Shown here one piece after another: positions 36,180 to 45,478 of a DNA stretch of 51,385 bases. Source of the DNA: Aestuariivirga litoralis. GTDB taxonomy: Bacteria > Pseudomonadota > Alphaproteobacteria > Rhizobiales > Aestuariivirgaceae. Location: assembly GCF_003234965.1 (NCBI RefSeq), contig NZ_QKVK01000014.1:1-51385 (forward strand), given 5' to 3'. Both the position numbers and the translations under genes were made by a program. The notes under the pieces are model-generated. The model was not told the origin of the DNA, did no database searches, and saw only the letters and a list, made by a program, of their open reading frames with translations. Within the stretch, counting starts at the first letter, position 1, and every line of letters starts with the position of its first letter.

Positions 36180-37205
36180 ATGTACGGAACGGGAATGACA
36201 GCCTTCAACCTGCTGGCGCATGACGAACAGATGCGGATCCTCCACGATCTCGCCCTGCGTGCACTGGCCCTTTACCCGCTTCCGCCCGGCACCACAGCGA
36301 AACTCCTGAACCTCTCGGAAAACGCAACCTACCGCATCGATGCGCCCGATGGCCGCCGCTGGGCGCTGCGCGTTCACCGCGACGGCTACCAGTCGGACAT
36401 GGCCATCGCCTCCGAGCTTGCCTGGGCCGTTGACTTGCGGCGCAGTGGCATCGCCGTGACGCCCAATCCCATCCACGGGCGTGACGGCGCACTGGTCCAG
36501 TCCGTGCCGGACGCGCGCATGGCCTCGCCGCGGCGCGTCGTCCTCTTCGACTGGGAAACCGGCGCCGAGCCGGGGATCACCGATAATCTCACCCATTCCT
36601 TCGCAGCCCTGGGCGAGATCGCGGCCCGCATGCATGTCCATGCCCGGCGGTGGCAGCGGCCCCAATGGTTCACGCGCCATACCTGGAACTTTGACACGGC
36701 GCTGGGGGAAGACCGGCCCCACTGGGGCCGCTGGCGTGACGGCATCGGCATGGACGGCGAGAAGCGGCGACTTTTCCAGCGAACTGTTGACCTCATCGGA
36801 CGGCGGCTCGCCGCCTATGGCATGGGCCGTGAGCGCTTCGGTCTCATCCATTCCGACCTGCGCCTCGCCAACCTGCTGATTGACGGCAGCACCGTGAAGG
36901 TCATCGACTTCGACGATTGCGGCTTCAGCTGGTACATGTATGACGCTGCAACACCCGTCTCCTTTTATGAGCATGAGCCCCAGGTGCCGGAACTGATCGA
37001 GCACTGGAAGGCGGGCTACCGCAAGGTGCTGCCCTTGTCGCAGGAAGACGAGGCGGAGATCCCCACCTTCGTGATGCTCCGCCGCATCCTGCTCGTGGCG
37101 TGGATCGCCTCCCACATCGAGGCGGAATTCCCGAAGTCGCTGGGGGCCGGCTACACCGATGGCACCCTGCCGCTGTGCGAGGATTATATGCGCCGCTTCG
37201 GTTAG
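36180..37205 (+). CDS. APH-fold phosphotransferase (homoserine/hydroxylysine-kinase-like)
   Basis: A 341-residue small-molecule kinase of the aminoglycoside-phosphotransferase fold. The catalytic loop is LIHSDLRLANLLID (H224, D226) and the metal-binding DFD-type motif is VIDFDD. An in-frame ATG at 36195 is an alternative start. Relatives phosphorylate homoserine, choline, hydroxylysine or antibiotics. Because it follows an AGXT2-like aminotransferase, a hydroxyamine substrate is plausible, but this is inference. The TAG stop overlaps the convergent regulator's stop by four bases. Confidence 0.85.
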   Translation: MYGTGMTAFNLLAHDEQMRILHDLALRALALYPLPPGTTAKLLNLSENATYRIDAPDGRRWALRVHRDGYQSDMAIASELAWAVDLRRSGIAVTPNPIHGRDGALVQSVPDARMASPRRVVLFDWETGAEPGITDNLTHSFAALGEIAARMHVHARRWQRPQWFTRHTWNFDTALGEDRPHWGRWRDGIGMDGEKRRLFQRTVDLIGRRLAAYGMGRERFGLIHSDLRLANLLIDGSTVKVIDFDDCGFSWYMYDAATPVSFYEHEPQVPELIEHWKAGYRKVLPLSQEDEAEIPTFVMLRRILLVAWIASHIEAEFPKSLGAGYTDGTLPLCEDYMRRFG

Positions 37206-37813
37206 GCGCTCAGTACGGCAGTGAGCGTGCGCCGGCACAGGTCCTTGGCGCGGTCGAGCGACAGCAGGCTCTGGTCGATGCATTGTTCGAGCCACAGCCC
37301 ATCGACCAGCGAAATGACGATGGTGGCGACGTCATAGCTGTCCACCGTCACGCCCTGGCCGCGGGCGAAGGCGGAGATCGCCCGCGCAATGCGCTCGCGG
37401 TAGAGCGCATAGTTCTTGCGGTGCTCCACCTGCAGCACCGGGTTCACCGCGATCTCGCCCCACAGCGCGAGCCAGACATTGAGATAGTCGCGGCTGAGGA
37501 AACTGTCGGCGAACATCATGTCGACGAGTTCGTCGATGCTCTGCGGCGTGGTTTCGGCCCGGTCGAGGTTGTCCAGCACCTTGCCGTAGATCGAGGCGTA
37601 GGCGGCCGCGAGCAGCGCATTCTTCGAACCGAAGTGGTGCGTGATGAGCCCGCGCGAGGTGCCGGCCTCATGGCAGATGTTATCAACCGTGAAGCCCTGG
37701 ATGCCGCCCTTGGCGAGGCAGGCGATCGACGCCGCGATCAGCCGTGCCCGGCGCTCGTCGGGAGCGATGCGTTCGAACTTGGGTGCCGCTGCTTTCTTGG
37801 TCATCGTCGTCAT
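37202..37813 (-). CDS. TetR-family regulator, BetI-like
   Basis: A 203-residue repressor. The N-terminal HTH runs through RARLIAASIACLAKGGIQGFTVDNICHEAGTSRGLITHHFGSKNALL, broken here by motif: recognition helix near TSRGLITHHF. The C-terminal ligand domain (WLALWGEIAVNPVLQVEHR, VISLVDGLWLEQC) resembles BetI, the choline sensor of betaine operons. It lies after the binding-protein gene on the minus strand, separated by a hairpin, and may be read from the same long transcript. It is a candidate to control the importer/CocE and TMADH-like arms at the 45.2-45.5 kb operators. Confidence 0.88.
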   Translation of the reverse strand: MTTMTKKAAAPKFERIAPDERRARLIAASIACLAKGGIQGFTVDNICHEAGTSRGLITHHFGSKNALLAAAYASIYGKVLDNLDRAETTPQSIDELVDMMFADSFLSRDYLNVWLALWGEIAVNPVLQVEHRKNYALYRERIARAISAFARGQGVTVDSYDVATIVISLVDGLWLEQCIDQSLLSLDRAKDLCRRTLTAVLSA

Positions 37814-37818
37814 GAAGA

Positions 37819-37845
37819 GGAGGCGCGGGTCATTCCCGCGCCTCC
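37819..37845 (-). terminator. Hairpin after the second binding-protein gene
   Basis: A perfect 11-base GC-rich inverted repeat with a 5-base loop begins nine bases after the binding-protein stop on the minus strand. No U-run follows (TCTTCATG), so it is a better candidate for an RNA stabiliser or attenuator ahead of the TetR gene than for a full terminator. Confidence 0.6.
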
Positions 37846-37854
37846 GGGTTGAGG

Positions 37855-39411
37855 TCAGGCCTTGGTGAACTGCGTCGGGTCCGGATGACCGTCCGCCAGG
37901 ATCACCGGGTTGATATCGGACCTGTAGATCGCAAGGAAGGGCCGGAAGCAGATGAAGATGAAGCCGCCCGAGTCTTCCATCAGGTCTTCCATCCGGTTGA
38001 AGATTTCCTTGCGCTTGGCATCGTCCTGCTCGACCAGGCCCTTCTGGTAGAGGTCCTCGTACTCCTTCGAGTCGAAGAAGGACCAGTTGTAGACGCCGAT
38101 CTGGTCCGGCCGGAACCAGACGAGATTCTCGGTGGGGTCGATGCCGCCGGCGAAATCCATCAGCACCATCTCGATGTTCTTGTAGCCGTCGCCCTGCGTC
38201 TTGTCGCCCAGAGCCCAGTAGGCGGCATCCTCTGTGGGCTGGATGTTCACCGTGATGCCCGCCTCGCCAAGGCTTGACTGGATGATCTGCGCGGTGGACT
38301 GCGAGACCGAGTCGGTGAGGCAGTAGAGATTGAGTTCCAGAGCCGAGACGCCGGCCTCGGCAAGCAGTGCCTTGGCCTTCTCGATGTCGCGCGTGGCGAT
38401 CTTGTTGGCGGCGCGCGAGAACTGGCTGTCGGCCTGCACGACGCCCGTGGCGCGGGTGGTGAGCCCGTCATAGGCGCCCTGCAGCACCGCGTCGCCGTCA
38501 TAGGCATACTGGATCGCCTGGCGCACGCGCGGGTCCTTCAGCTTCTCGGCATTCATGTTGATGGTGAGCCAGACATAGCGCGTGGACCGCGCCTCGATGA
38601 GCTTCGAGTCCGCCGGCACATTGGCCTTGATCTGCTTGGCGGAGCTCTGCGCCAGCTTGGTATAGTCGAAGGAATCCGCCTCATAGGCCAGCAGGGCCGC
38701 CTGGTCGTCGGTGACGATGAAGTATTCGACCTTGCTGAAGGCCGGCTTCTCGCCCTTCCAGTCGGGGTTGGCCACAAGCGTCACCTTCTGGTTCTGCTCC
38801 CACTTGTCCAGGAGGTAAGGGCCGCACTCGGCGGGGATCGATGTCGTGTAGCTGCCGCCTGCCTTCTCCACCGCCGCCTTGCACACGATGTGGCCGCCAT
38901 AATAGGGCAGCGTGATGTACAGAAACGGCTTGAATGGCTCGGTCAGGTGAATGAGGCCCGAGCGCTGGTCGATGACCTCCACCTTGTCGAGCTTCTCGAA
39001 CTGGTAGGCCCAGGCCGAGTCGGAGCCCTTGATGCGCTCGAAGGAGAACTTCACGTCCTCCGCCGTCACCGGGCCGAAGCCGTTGTTCCAGGTGAGGTAG
39101 TCATGCAGCGTGAAGGCGATGGTCTTGGGGTCCTTCCACTCGAAGACCTTCGCGGCATAGGGCGTGATCTTGTTGCCGTCGCGCATGTCGCCCAGCCGCA
39201 CCAGCGTCACCTGCGTGCAGCGGGGGATGACGTCATCGAGCTCGCCGATGATGCCCTTGGGGTCCAGCACCTGCAGGTCCGCCGTGGCGCGCAGCCTGAG
39301 CGTGTCGCCGTCCGCCGCCCAGGCGAAATGCGGCCGCGCCGCGAGTCCTGCAAACAAGGCCCCGCCCGCTTTCAGCAGGCCGCGGCGATCCGTGCTCCAG
39401 TCAAGTCCCAT
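37855..39411 (-). CDS. Periplasmic substrate-binding protein, dipeptide/oligopeptide type, Tat-like leader
   Basis: Family 5 solute-binding protein, 518 residues. The N-terminus has a twin arginine (STDRRGLLKAGG, R9-R10) and cleavage near HFAWA, suggesting Tat export of a folded protein. Signature regions are VFEWKDPKTIAFTLHDYLTW and TAEDVKFSFERIKGSDSAWA. The body has the usual DPRVRQAIQYAYDGD and KALLAEAG segments. The ATG lies inside the end of the DppF-like gene (11-base overlap) with GAGGAAACC before it, so translation is coupled. It serves the importer encoded just upstream; the cargo may be an N-methylated ester or amide. Confidence 0.92.
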   Translation of the reverse strand: MGLDWSTDRRGLLKAGGALFAGLAARPHFAWAADGDTLRLRATADLQVLDPKGIIGELDDVIPRCTQVTLVRLGDMRDGNKITPYAAKVFEWKDPKTIAFTLHDYLTWNNGFGPVTAEDVKFSFERIKGSDSAWAYQFEKLDKVEVIDQRSGLIHLTEPFKPFLYITLPYYGGHIVCKAAVEKAGGSYTTSIPAECGPYLLDKWEQNQKVTLVANPDWKGEKPAFSKVEYFIVTDDQAALLAYEADSFDYTKLAQSSAKQIKANVPADSKLIEARSTRYVWLTINMNAEKLKDPRVRQAIQYAYDGDAVLQGAYDGLTTRATGVVQADSQFSRAANKIATRDIEKAKALLAEAGVSALELNLYCLTDSVSQSTAQIIQSSLGEAGITVNIQPTEDAAYWALGDKTQGDGYKNIEMVLMDFAGGIDPTENLVWFRPDQIGVYNWSFFDSKEYEDLYQKGLVEQDDAKRKEIFNRMEDLMEDSGGFIFICFRPFLAIYRSDINPVILADGHPDPTQFTKA

Positions 39412-40408
39412 GGTTTCCTCCTTGCGTTTCTATCCTGGTTTCTTCGGCAAAATGGCAGCGCACCATGCGCTCCGGTGTGATCATCTGGGGCCGCGGCTCC
39501 TCCGATGCGCAACGCGGGCGGGCGAGCGGGCAGCGGGTGTGGAATTCGCAGCCGGTGGGTCTTGCCAGCACGCTGGGAATCTCGCCCTTGAGCGCGAGGT
39601 CGGCGCGGCGCTTGCGCGGGTCGGCCTGCGGCTCCGCCGCGATGAGGCTCCGCGTATAGGGGTGATAGGGCCGGCTGAAGACCTCGCGCGTCGGCCCCCA
39701 CTCCGCCATGCGGCCGAGATAGAGCACCGCCACCCGGTCGGTCACGTGGCGCACCACCGCGAGATTGTGGGTGATGATGAGGAAGCTCAGACCCATGTCG
39801 CGGCGGAGCCCCGTCATCAGGTTCAGGATCTCGGCCTGGACGGAGACATCGAGCCCCGCCGTCGGCTCATCCGCGATGACGAGCTTCGGCTTCAGCGCCA
39901 GCGCACGGGCGACGGAGACGCGCCGCGCCTGCCCGCCCGAGAGCTCATGCGGATAGCGCTGGGCCAGCGCCGGGGGCAGGCCGACGCGCTCCAGCATGGC
40001 GAGCGGCGTCTTCTCGCCGTCAGGCAGCGGCACGCCGTTGATCTGGAAGGGCTCGATGATCTGCGCCGCCACCTTGCGGCGCGGGCTGAGCGAGGCCACC
40101 GCATCCTGGAACATCAGCGCCGCGCCCTGCCGCACCTTCACGAAGTCGGCGCGGCTCCGGACAGGCTGCCCCTCGAAGCGCAGGTTGCCTTCGGTGATCT
40201 TGACGAGCCCCATCATGGCGCGTGCCAGCGTGCTCTTGCCCGAACCGGACTCACCCACGAGGCCCAGCATCTCGCCCTGCCCCACGCTGAGGGACAGGTT
40301 GCTGAGGATCGTCATGCGCGGCGCAGGGCCGGGCAGCAGGCGCTGCAGCCCGGCTGAAGGTGCGGCCAGGTCGAGCGAGACATTCTCCACCTCGTAGAGG
40401 GCGCTCAT
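39401..40408 (-). CDS. ABC transporter ATP-binding protein, dipeptide type (DppF-like), second system
   Basis: ATPase of 335 residues from the ATG at 40408, which overlaps the DppD-like stop (ATGA); the upstream extension of the frame is not family-like. Walker A GESGSGKST, Q-loop LMFQDAVASLSPR, signature LSGGQARRV, Walker B LVIADEPTAGLD. The C-terminal extension carries FHTRCPLARPRCASEEP. The signature departs slightly from the usual LSGGQRQRV. The end overlaps the binding-protein start. Confidence 0.93.
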   Translation of the reverse strand: MSALYEVENVSLDLAAPSAGLQRLLPGPAPRMTILSNLSLSVGQGEMLGLVGESGSGKSTLARAMMGLVKITEGNLRFEGQPVRSRADFVKVRQGAALMFQDAVASLSPRRKVAAQIIEPFQINGVPLPDGEKTPLAMLERVGLPPALAQRYPHELSGGQARRVSVARALALKPKLVIADEPTAGLDVSVQAEILNLMTGLRRDMGLSFLIITHNLAVVRHVTDRVAVLYLGRMAEWGPTREVFSRPYHPYTRSLIAAEPQADPRKRRADLALKGEIPSVLARPTGCEFHTRCPLARPRCASEEPRPQMITPERMVRCHFAEETRIETQGGNHGT

Positions 40409-41376
40409 GGCAGCGCCTCGTGGCAGCGCGCGAAGTGGCGGGAGCCGACCTCGACATGCGGCGGCGCCACGCTGCGGCAGTGGTCCGTGGCGCGCGCGCA
40501 CCGGGCGGCGAAGCTGCAGCCCTGAGGCGGGTTCACCAGATCCGGCAACCGGCCCGGAATGGTGGGCAGCACCGGCGTCTGGTCATGGATATTCGCGGGG
40601 TCGCAGGCGATGAGCGCCTGGGTATAGGGGTGGCGCGGGCTGTGATAGACGTCGTCCGTCGAGCCCTCCTCCACCACCTCGCCCGCATACATCACATAGA
40701 CCCGGTCGCAGAGCTCGCCGACGAGGCCCAGGTGATGGGTGATGATGACGATGGCGCCATTGTAATCCTGCCGCAGCGCGCGCAGCAGGTGGATGATCTG
40801 GGCCTCCATGGTGACGTCGAGCGCGGTCGTCGGCTCGTCCGCCACCAGCACCTGCGGCGCCATGAGCAGGGCTGCCGCAATGGCCGCGCGCTGGCGCATG
40901 CCGCCCGAGAGTTCGTGCACGTAGCGGCCGAGGCAGCGTTCGGGGTCCGGGATGCCGACACGCTTCAGCATGGCGGCGGCCGCGCGCCGCTTGTCCGATT
41001 TCGACAGGCCTTCGCGCTGGTCCTGGAAATCGACGAGCTGCTCGCCGATGGTCAGCACCGGGTTGAAGGAAGTCATCGGGTCCTGGAAGATCATCGCGAT
41101 GTGCCGGCCGCGGATCCGGCGCTGCTCTTCGTCCGAAACCGCGAGAATGTCCTTGCCGCCGAACCGCACCCCGCCGGAGGTGACCCGCGCATTGCGGGCG
41201 AGCAAGGTGATCAGGGCCGAGGCGAGCGTCGACTTTCCGCAGCCCGACTCGCCCACGATGCCGATGGCCTCGCCGGCGCGGGCTTCCAGCGTGGCGTGGC
41301 GCAGCGCCTGCAGGGCGCCTTCCTCGCTGGCATAGGCGATGGAGAGATCATCGACCTTGAGGAGCGGCTCGCTCAT
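40405..41376 (-). CDS. ABC transporter ATP-binding protein, dipeptide type (DppD-like), second system
   Basis: ATPase of 323 residues, the same length as its counterpart at 21000. Walker [11 protein letters not shown]-loop [13 protein letters not shown], signature [12 protein letters not shown], Walker [13 protein letters not shown], switch region [14 protein letters not shown]-terminal [17 protein letters not shown]. It overlaps the DppC-like and DppF-like genes by four bases each. Confidence 0.93.
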   Translation of the reverse strand: MSEPLLKVDDLSIAYASEEGALQALRHATLEARAGEAIGIVGESGCGKSTLASALITLLARNARVTSGGVRFGGKDILAVSDEEQRRIRGRHIAMIFQDPMTSFNPVLTIGEQLVDFQDQREGLSKSDKRRAAAAMLKRVGIPDPERCLGRYVHELSGGMRQRAAIAAALLMAPQVLVADEPTTALDVTMEAQIIHLLRALRQDYNGAIVIITHHLGLVGELCDRVYVMYAGEVVEEGSTDDVYHSPRHPYTQALIACDPANIHDQTPVLPTIPGRLPDLVNPPQGCSFAARCARATDHCRSVAPPHVEVGSRHFARCHEALP

Positions 41377-42227
41377 CGCAGCGTCCTCAACTGCAGGCGG
41401 GGGTCCAGCGCATCGCGGAGCGCCTCGCCGAGGAAGGTGAAGCCGAGCGTGGCGAGGATCAGCGGAATGCCCGCGATGATCACCATGCCCGGCGACTGGC
41501 GGAGCGAGACATAGCCGTCATAGACGATGTTGCCCCAGGAGGGCGTGGGCGGCTTGACGCCGAGGCTGAGATAGCTGAGCCCCGCCTCGAGCATGATGAC
41601 CACCGGAATGTCCATCGACAGCACCACCAGCAGCTGCCCCGCCACGTTGGGCAGCAGATGGAGCAGGATGATGCGGGCGTTCGACGCGTTCATCGCCTGC
41701 TCCGCCATGATGAAGTCGCTGCGCACGAGGCTCAATGTCTGTGCACGGATGAAACGGGCATAGCCGGGGATCGAGACCAGAATGATGACGAGGATCAGCG
41801 TGGCGGTGGAGGGCCCCAGCACGGTGATGACGGCGAGGGCGAACATGATCATCGGCAGCGAGGTCATCGAGTCGAAGCAGAGGATCAGGAGCGAGTCGAG
41901 CCAGCGCGGACCATAGCCGGCAACGAGGCCAAGCAGGATGCCGGCGAGCCCCGCGATGCCCGTGGCGGTGATGGCGACGCCCAGCGCGGTGCGCGCGCCA
42001 TAGATGATGCGCGAGAGGAGGTCGCGGCCCAGCTGGTCGGTGCCAGCCCAGTGGGCGAGGCTGGGCGCGGAGAACTTGTGCATCACGTCGATCTTCAGCG
42101 GGTCATAGGGTGCGAGCCAGGGCGCGAAGAGCGCCATCAGCACGAAGGCCAGCACGATGATGCCACCCATCACGCCCAGCGGCTCGCTGAGCAGGGCACG
42201 CCACACATTGCGCTTGCCGCTAGCCAC
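41373..42227 (-). CDS. ABC transporter permease, dipeptide type (DppC-like), second system
   Basis: Inner-membrane permease, 284 residues, with an N-terminal helix (about 18-38) and the loop HWAGTDQLGRDLLSRIIYGAR. The ATPase-docking region is MAEQAMNASNARIILLHLLP, and the C-terminus ends FTFLGEALRDALDPRL. In the docking motif the usual EAA reads AEQA, a mild departure. It overlaps the DppB-like gene by eight bases. Confidence 0.93.
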   Translation of the reverse strand: MASGKRNVWRALLSEPLGVMGGIIVLAFVLMALFAPWLAPYDPLKIDVMHKFSAPSLAHWAGTDQLGRDLLSRIIYGARTALGVAITATGIAGLAGILLGLVAGYGPRWLDSLLILCFDSMTSLPMIMFALAVITVLGPSTATLILVIILVSIPGYARFIRAQTLSLVRSDFIMAEQAMNASNARIILLHLLPNVAGQLLVVLSMDIPVVIMLEAGLSYLSLGVKPPTPSWGNIVYDGYVSLRQSPGMVIIAGIPLILATLGFTFLGEALRDALDPRLQLRTLR

Positions 42228-43170
42228 GGAGCGTGTCCCGCACGCGCGGGTCGAGCTTCGCCATCAGCAGGTCGGCGAGCGTGACCACGGTGAGGTAGAA
42301 GGCCGTCATGAAGAGGACCGAGCCCATGACGACGGGAAAGTTGCGCTTCTGCACCGCCGAGGTGATGAGCGTGCCGATGCCGGGGCGCGAGAAAACCGTC
42401 TCGACGAAGACCGCACTGGACAGGATGGACCCGAAGCCAACCGCCACGATGGCGATGACCGGCACAATGGCGACGCGCAGCGCATAGCGCAGCACGATCT
42501 TCGCATCGGTGAGGCCGAAGGCGCGCGCCGTGCGCACATGGTTCGCCGACATCACCTCCAGCATGGAGGCGCGCACCAGGCGGGCGAGATAGCCGACCCA
42601 GGTGATGGCGATCGCTGCGGCGGGCAGCACCACGGCGCGGATCTGGCTGCCCCAGTCACCGGGATCCCCCGCGCCGATGGCGGGGAACCAGCCGAGCCAG
42701 ACGGCGAAGACGAGGAGGAGATAGATGCCGACCACGAAGGACGGGATCGAGATCATCGAGACGGAGAGCACCGCCAGCACCCGGTCGATGCTGCGGCCCT
42801 GCCACACCACCGCGAGGCAGCCAAGCCCGATCCCCGCGACCAGCGCGATCGACATCGCCACGGCGCCAAGGAACAGCGTGTTGGGGAAAACCTCGGCGAT
42901 CATCTGCGCCACCGGGCGCTTGGACCAAACGTCATAGCCGAGGTCGCCCCTCAGCACGTTGCTGAAGAAATTCCAGACCTGAACATAGATCGGCTGGTCG
43001 AGGCCCATGCGCTGCATCAGCTCGGCCTTGAGCTGCGGCGTGGCGCGGGGGCCGAGCGCCAGCGAGGCCGGGTCGCCCGGCACCAGGAAGACCATCGCAT
43101 ACATCGCCAGCATGACCACGCAGATGATCAGCAGGGCAAGGCCGATGCGCTTGATGGCATAGGTCAGCAC
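42220..43170 (-). CDS. ABC transporter permease, dipeptide type (DppB-like), second system
   Basis: Inner-membrane permease of 316 residues. It begins MLTYAIKRIGLALLIICVVM, has the periplasmic loop LKAELMQRMGLDQPIYVQVW and the docking region HVRTARAFGLTDAKIVLRYA, and ends LAKLDPRVRDTLRG. Six helices are expected. It follows the CocE-type hydrolase gene by 37 bases on the minus strand, so the hydrolase and importer form one operon. Confidence 0.93.
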   Translation of the reverse strand: MLTYAIKRIGLALLIICVVMLAMYAMVFLVPGDPASLALGPRATPQLKAELMQRMGLDQPIYVQVWNFFSNVLRGDLGYDVWSKRPVAQMIAEVFPNTLFLGAVAMSIALVAGIGLGCLAVVWQGRSIDRVLAVLSVSMISIPSFVVGIYLLLVFAVWLGWFPAIGAGDPGDWGSQIRAVVLPAAAIAITWVGYLARLVRASMLEVMSANHVRTARAFGLTDAKIVLRYALRVAIVPVIAIVAVGFGSILSSAVFVETVFSRPGIGTLITSAVQKRNFPVVMGSVLFMTAFYLTVVTLADLLMAKLDPRVRDTLRG

Positions 43171-43207
43171 GGCGTCCCGTCAGCCTCCCCGCCCTGGACT
43201 TCGTGGC

Positions 43208-45226
43208 TCAGACCATGTCACGCGCGATGTTCTCATGCCAGTGCCGTTCGAAGACCGTCTTGCCGTTCTCGCCGATGGAGAGATCCATCTCGATGATGAA
43301 ATGCGTCGCCGTGCAGGTCATCCTGCCCGTGCTGCGGTGGGTGATGGTGGCGTCGGGCCGGACCATCTCGACATCATAATCGGTGACGAGGGTGGCCGAG
43401 AGCGGGTCGCCGTCGATGATCTCGTAGCGTGCGAAGGCGGAGGAGCGCTGGGTCTGGCCGATGTCGTGCATGTGCTTCGAATAGGTCCAGCGCGGGAAGT
43501 CCACCCTGATCTTGCCCGAGAGGAGGTCGCGCACCACGCGGCGCGGGTGGGTCTGCTCCACCGGGTCACGCGTGACCGGCGGGAGCGGCGCCATTTCCGG
43601 CGGGTCGAATTCGCGGAGCTTGTCATCCGCCGGGTCCGGCGGGCGGACGGGGAGCTTCAGCACCGTGTCACCCAGCGCGACGGTGAGGGTTGCGAGCTCC
43701 GGCGAGGGCCAGGCCACGGGCCAGTAGGTGGTCGAGAGCGAGACCGCGATGCGATGGCCCGCGGGGAAGGCATGGGCGATGTCGTCCATCTCCACCACCG
43801 CCGTCGTCTGCTGGCCGGGCACCAGCGGCTCGGGGAACTCGTGGCTGTTGCGGTGGGTGAGGTTGAGGAGGCCATAGGTGACGCGCGTCGAGCGGCCATC
43901 GGGCGCCACGTCGTTGAGGCGGACGCAGACCAGCGCCTGCGGCTTGTCGCTGGCGAAGGCGAGGGTGAGGGTGGGGGCGCCGAGGATTTCCAGCTGCCCG
44001 GTGAGCGGCTCGGAGACGAAGACCAGCGAGCCGCCATCATCCTCGCGCTGGTCGGGCGGCCATTCGGCATCCCCGCCATAGCGGCCGATCTCACCCGCCG
44101 CGACGCCGACCCAGAGCGGCGAGCAGATCGATCTTGATCCGCCGACGGAGGATTTTGCCGAGAGGCTGCCGCCGGCATCGAGGAAGAACGCCTGCTCGCG
44201 GATGCGCGGGCTCGGCCACTGCGCCTCGCCCACCCAGCGGCCGGGACGCGCGTCATAGCAGGTCCGGGGCGGCACGCTCTCCTGCATCCAGGCGCGCAGC
44301 ATGGGCTCGTCCATGATGCCGGTGTCGCGGCCCTTCAGCCAGTGGTCGCACCAGCGCAGCACCTCCTGCAGCCAGCCGATGGCGGGCTCCACCGCCACGT
44401 CATGCGGATAGGAATGCGCCCATGGGCCGATGAGGCCGCGGCGCGGCACGTCGAGGCCGGCCAGCAGGCGCGGCACGGCTTCCGAATAATTGTCGGCCCA
44501 GCCGGAGACGGCATAGACGGGAATCCTGATCTTCGCGAAATCCTCGCAGACCGAGCCCTGCTTCCAGTAATCGTCGCGGCGCTGGTGCCTGAGCCAGGTG
44601 AGGATCCAGGGCGTGTTCTGCGCCATGCGCTGCTGCCACATGGCCCGCCAGGCCTCGCCCACGATCTCCGGGTCGGGCGGCAGGTCATTGTGGGCGAACA
44701 TGGTGGAGGACCAGTCGAAATTGTCCTTCGACAGGCAGCCGCCGACCCAGTGGATGTCGGTGGCATAACGGTCGTCGGTGGAGCCCACCGTGATGATGGT
44801 CTTGAGCGCGGGCGGCTGGCGCGCCGCGATCTGCAGCCCGTTGAAGCCGCCCCAGGAGATGCCGATCATCGCGACCTGGCCGTCGCACCAGCCTTGCGAG
44901 GCGATCCAGGCGATGGCCTCGCAGCCGTCCAGCTGTTCCTGCACGGTATATTCGTCGTCGATCAGCCCCTCGCTGTCGCCCGTGCCGCGAATGTCGAGAC
45001 GAAGACAGGCATAGCCGTGGCCGGCGAGATAGTGATGGAGCCCCTGGTCGCGCGGCCTTGTGCCGTCACGCTTGCGGTAGGGGAGATATTCGAGAATGGC
45101 TGGTACCGGCTCCGCCGTTTCGGGAAACCAGCAACGGGCCGCGAGCCGCGTACCGTCCGGCAGGGGGATGAAGATGTTCTCCACCACCCGGACGGCAAAA
45201 GGAAAATCGGACCGCACGGCGACCAT
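43208..45226 (-). CDS. CocE/NonD-type alpha/beta hydrolase (X-Pro dipeptidyl-peptidase family)
   Basis: Serine hydrolase of 672 residues, cleaving an ester or amide bond. The alpha/beta-hydrolase core carries the nucleophile S124 in GISWGG, the acid likely in VSGWADNYSE, and the histidine in GPWAHSYPHD. The second half is a jelly-roll domain (LTGQLEILGAPTLTLAFASD), as in cocaine esterase and X-Pro peptidases. There is no signal peptide, so it probably works in the cytoplasm on what the adjacent importer brings in. It is the first gene of the minus-strand operon; an AGAGG sits eight bases before the ATG, and an operator-like inverted repeat lies 17-30 bases upstream. It is longer than cocaine esterase (about 574 residues). 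Confidence 0.9.
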   Translation of the reverse strand: MVAVRSDFPFAVRVVENIFIPLPDGTRLAARCWFPETAEPVPAILEYLPYRKRDGTRPRDQGLHHYLAGHGYACLRLDIRGTGDSEGLIDDEYTVQEQLDGCEAIAWIASQGWCDGQVAMIGISWGGFNGLQIAARQPPALKTIITVGSTDDRYATDIHWVGGCLSKDNFDWSSTMFAHNDLPPDPEIVGEAWRAMWQQRMAQNTPWILTWLRHQRRDDYWKQGSVCEDFAKIRIPVYAVSGWADNYSEAVPRLLAGLDVPRRGLIGPWAHSYPHDVAVEPAIGWLQEVLRWCDHWLKGRDTGIMDEPMLRAWMQESVPPRTCYDARPGRWVGEAQWPSPRIREQAFFLDAGGSLSAKSSVGGSRSICSPLWVGVAAGEIGRYGGDAEWPPDQREDDGGSLVFVSEPLTGQLEILGAPTLTLAFASDKPQALVCVRLNDVAPDGRSTRVTYGLLNLTHRNSHEFPEPLVPGQQTTAVVEMDDIAHAFPAGHRIAVSLSTTYWPVAWPSPELATLTVALGDTVLKLPVRPPDPADDKLREFDPPEMAPLPPVTRDPVEQTHPRRVVRDLLSGKIRVDFPRWTYSKHMHDIGQTQRSSAFARYEIIDGDPLSATLVTDYDVEMVRPDATITHRSTGRMTCTATHFIIEMDLSIGENGKTVFERHWHENIARDMV

Positions 45227-45242
45227 CGATAGCCTCTGTTGT

Positions 45243-45278
45243 TGTACGCATGTATAATTGGTCTTGGAAGACGGTCAA
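45243..45278 (-). promoter_or_regulatory. Promoter with overlapping operator for the CocE-importer operon
   Basis: On the minus strand TTGACC (45273-45278) and TATACA (45251-45256) are separated by 16 bases, a plausible sigma-70-type promoter. The -10 lies within an inverted repeat, on the plus strand TGTAC-GCAT-GTATA (45243-45256). This is close in form and position to the repeat in front of the divergent gene, so binding there would block transcription. Confidence 0.6.
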
Positions 45279-45321
45279 CAGGCTTCTTTCGCAGGGCGTT
45301 CCTATCGAGGGATAAAAATCC

Positions 45322-45350
45322 TTGACAGCGCGCGCTCTGTGTGCTATAAA
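45322..45350 (+). promoter_or_regulatory. Near-consensus sigma-70 promoter
   Basis: TTGACA (45322-45327) and TATAAA (45345-45350) are separated by exactly 17 bases. Expected start is near 45357, giving a leader of about 178 bases before the TMADH-like ATG. It may read through the downstream operator or supply a basal transcript. Confidence 0.65.
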
Positions 45351-45478
45351 GGCGCATTCTTCCGAATTGGGCATGGAATTTCGCAGGTGCAGCGCAAGCC
45401 GCGCCTGTTTTGCTGCGCTTGCGTTCAACTCTCGGACGCCGCGTGTACGGCGGAAACGGGCGGGGAGAGTACCCTCCC

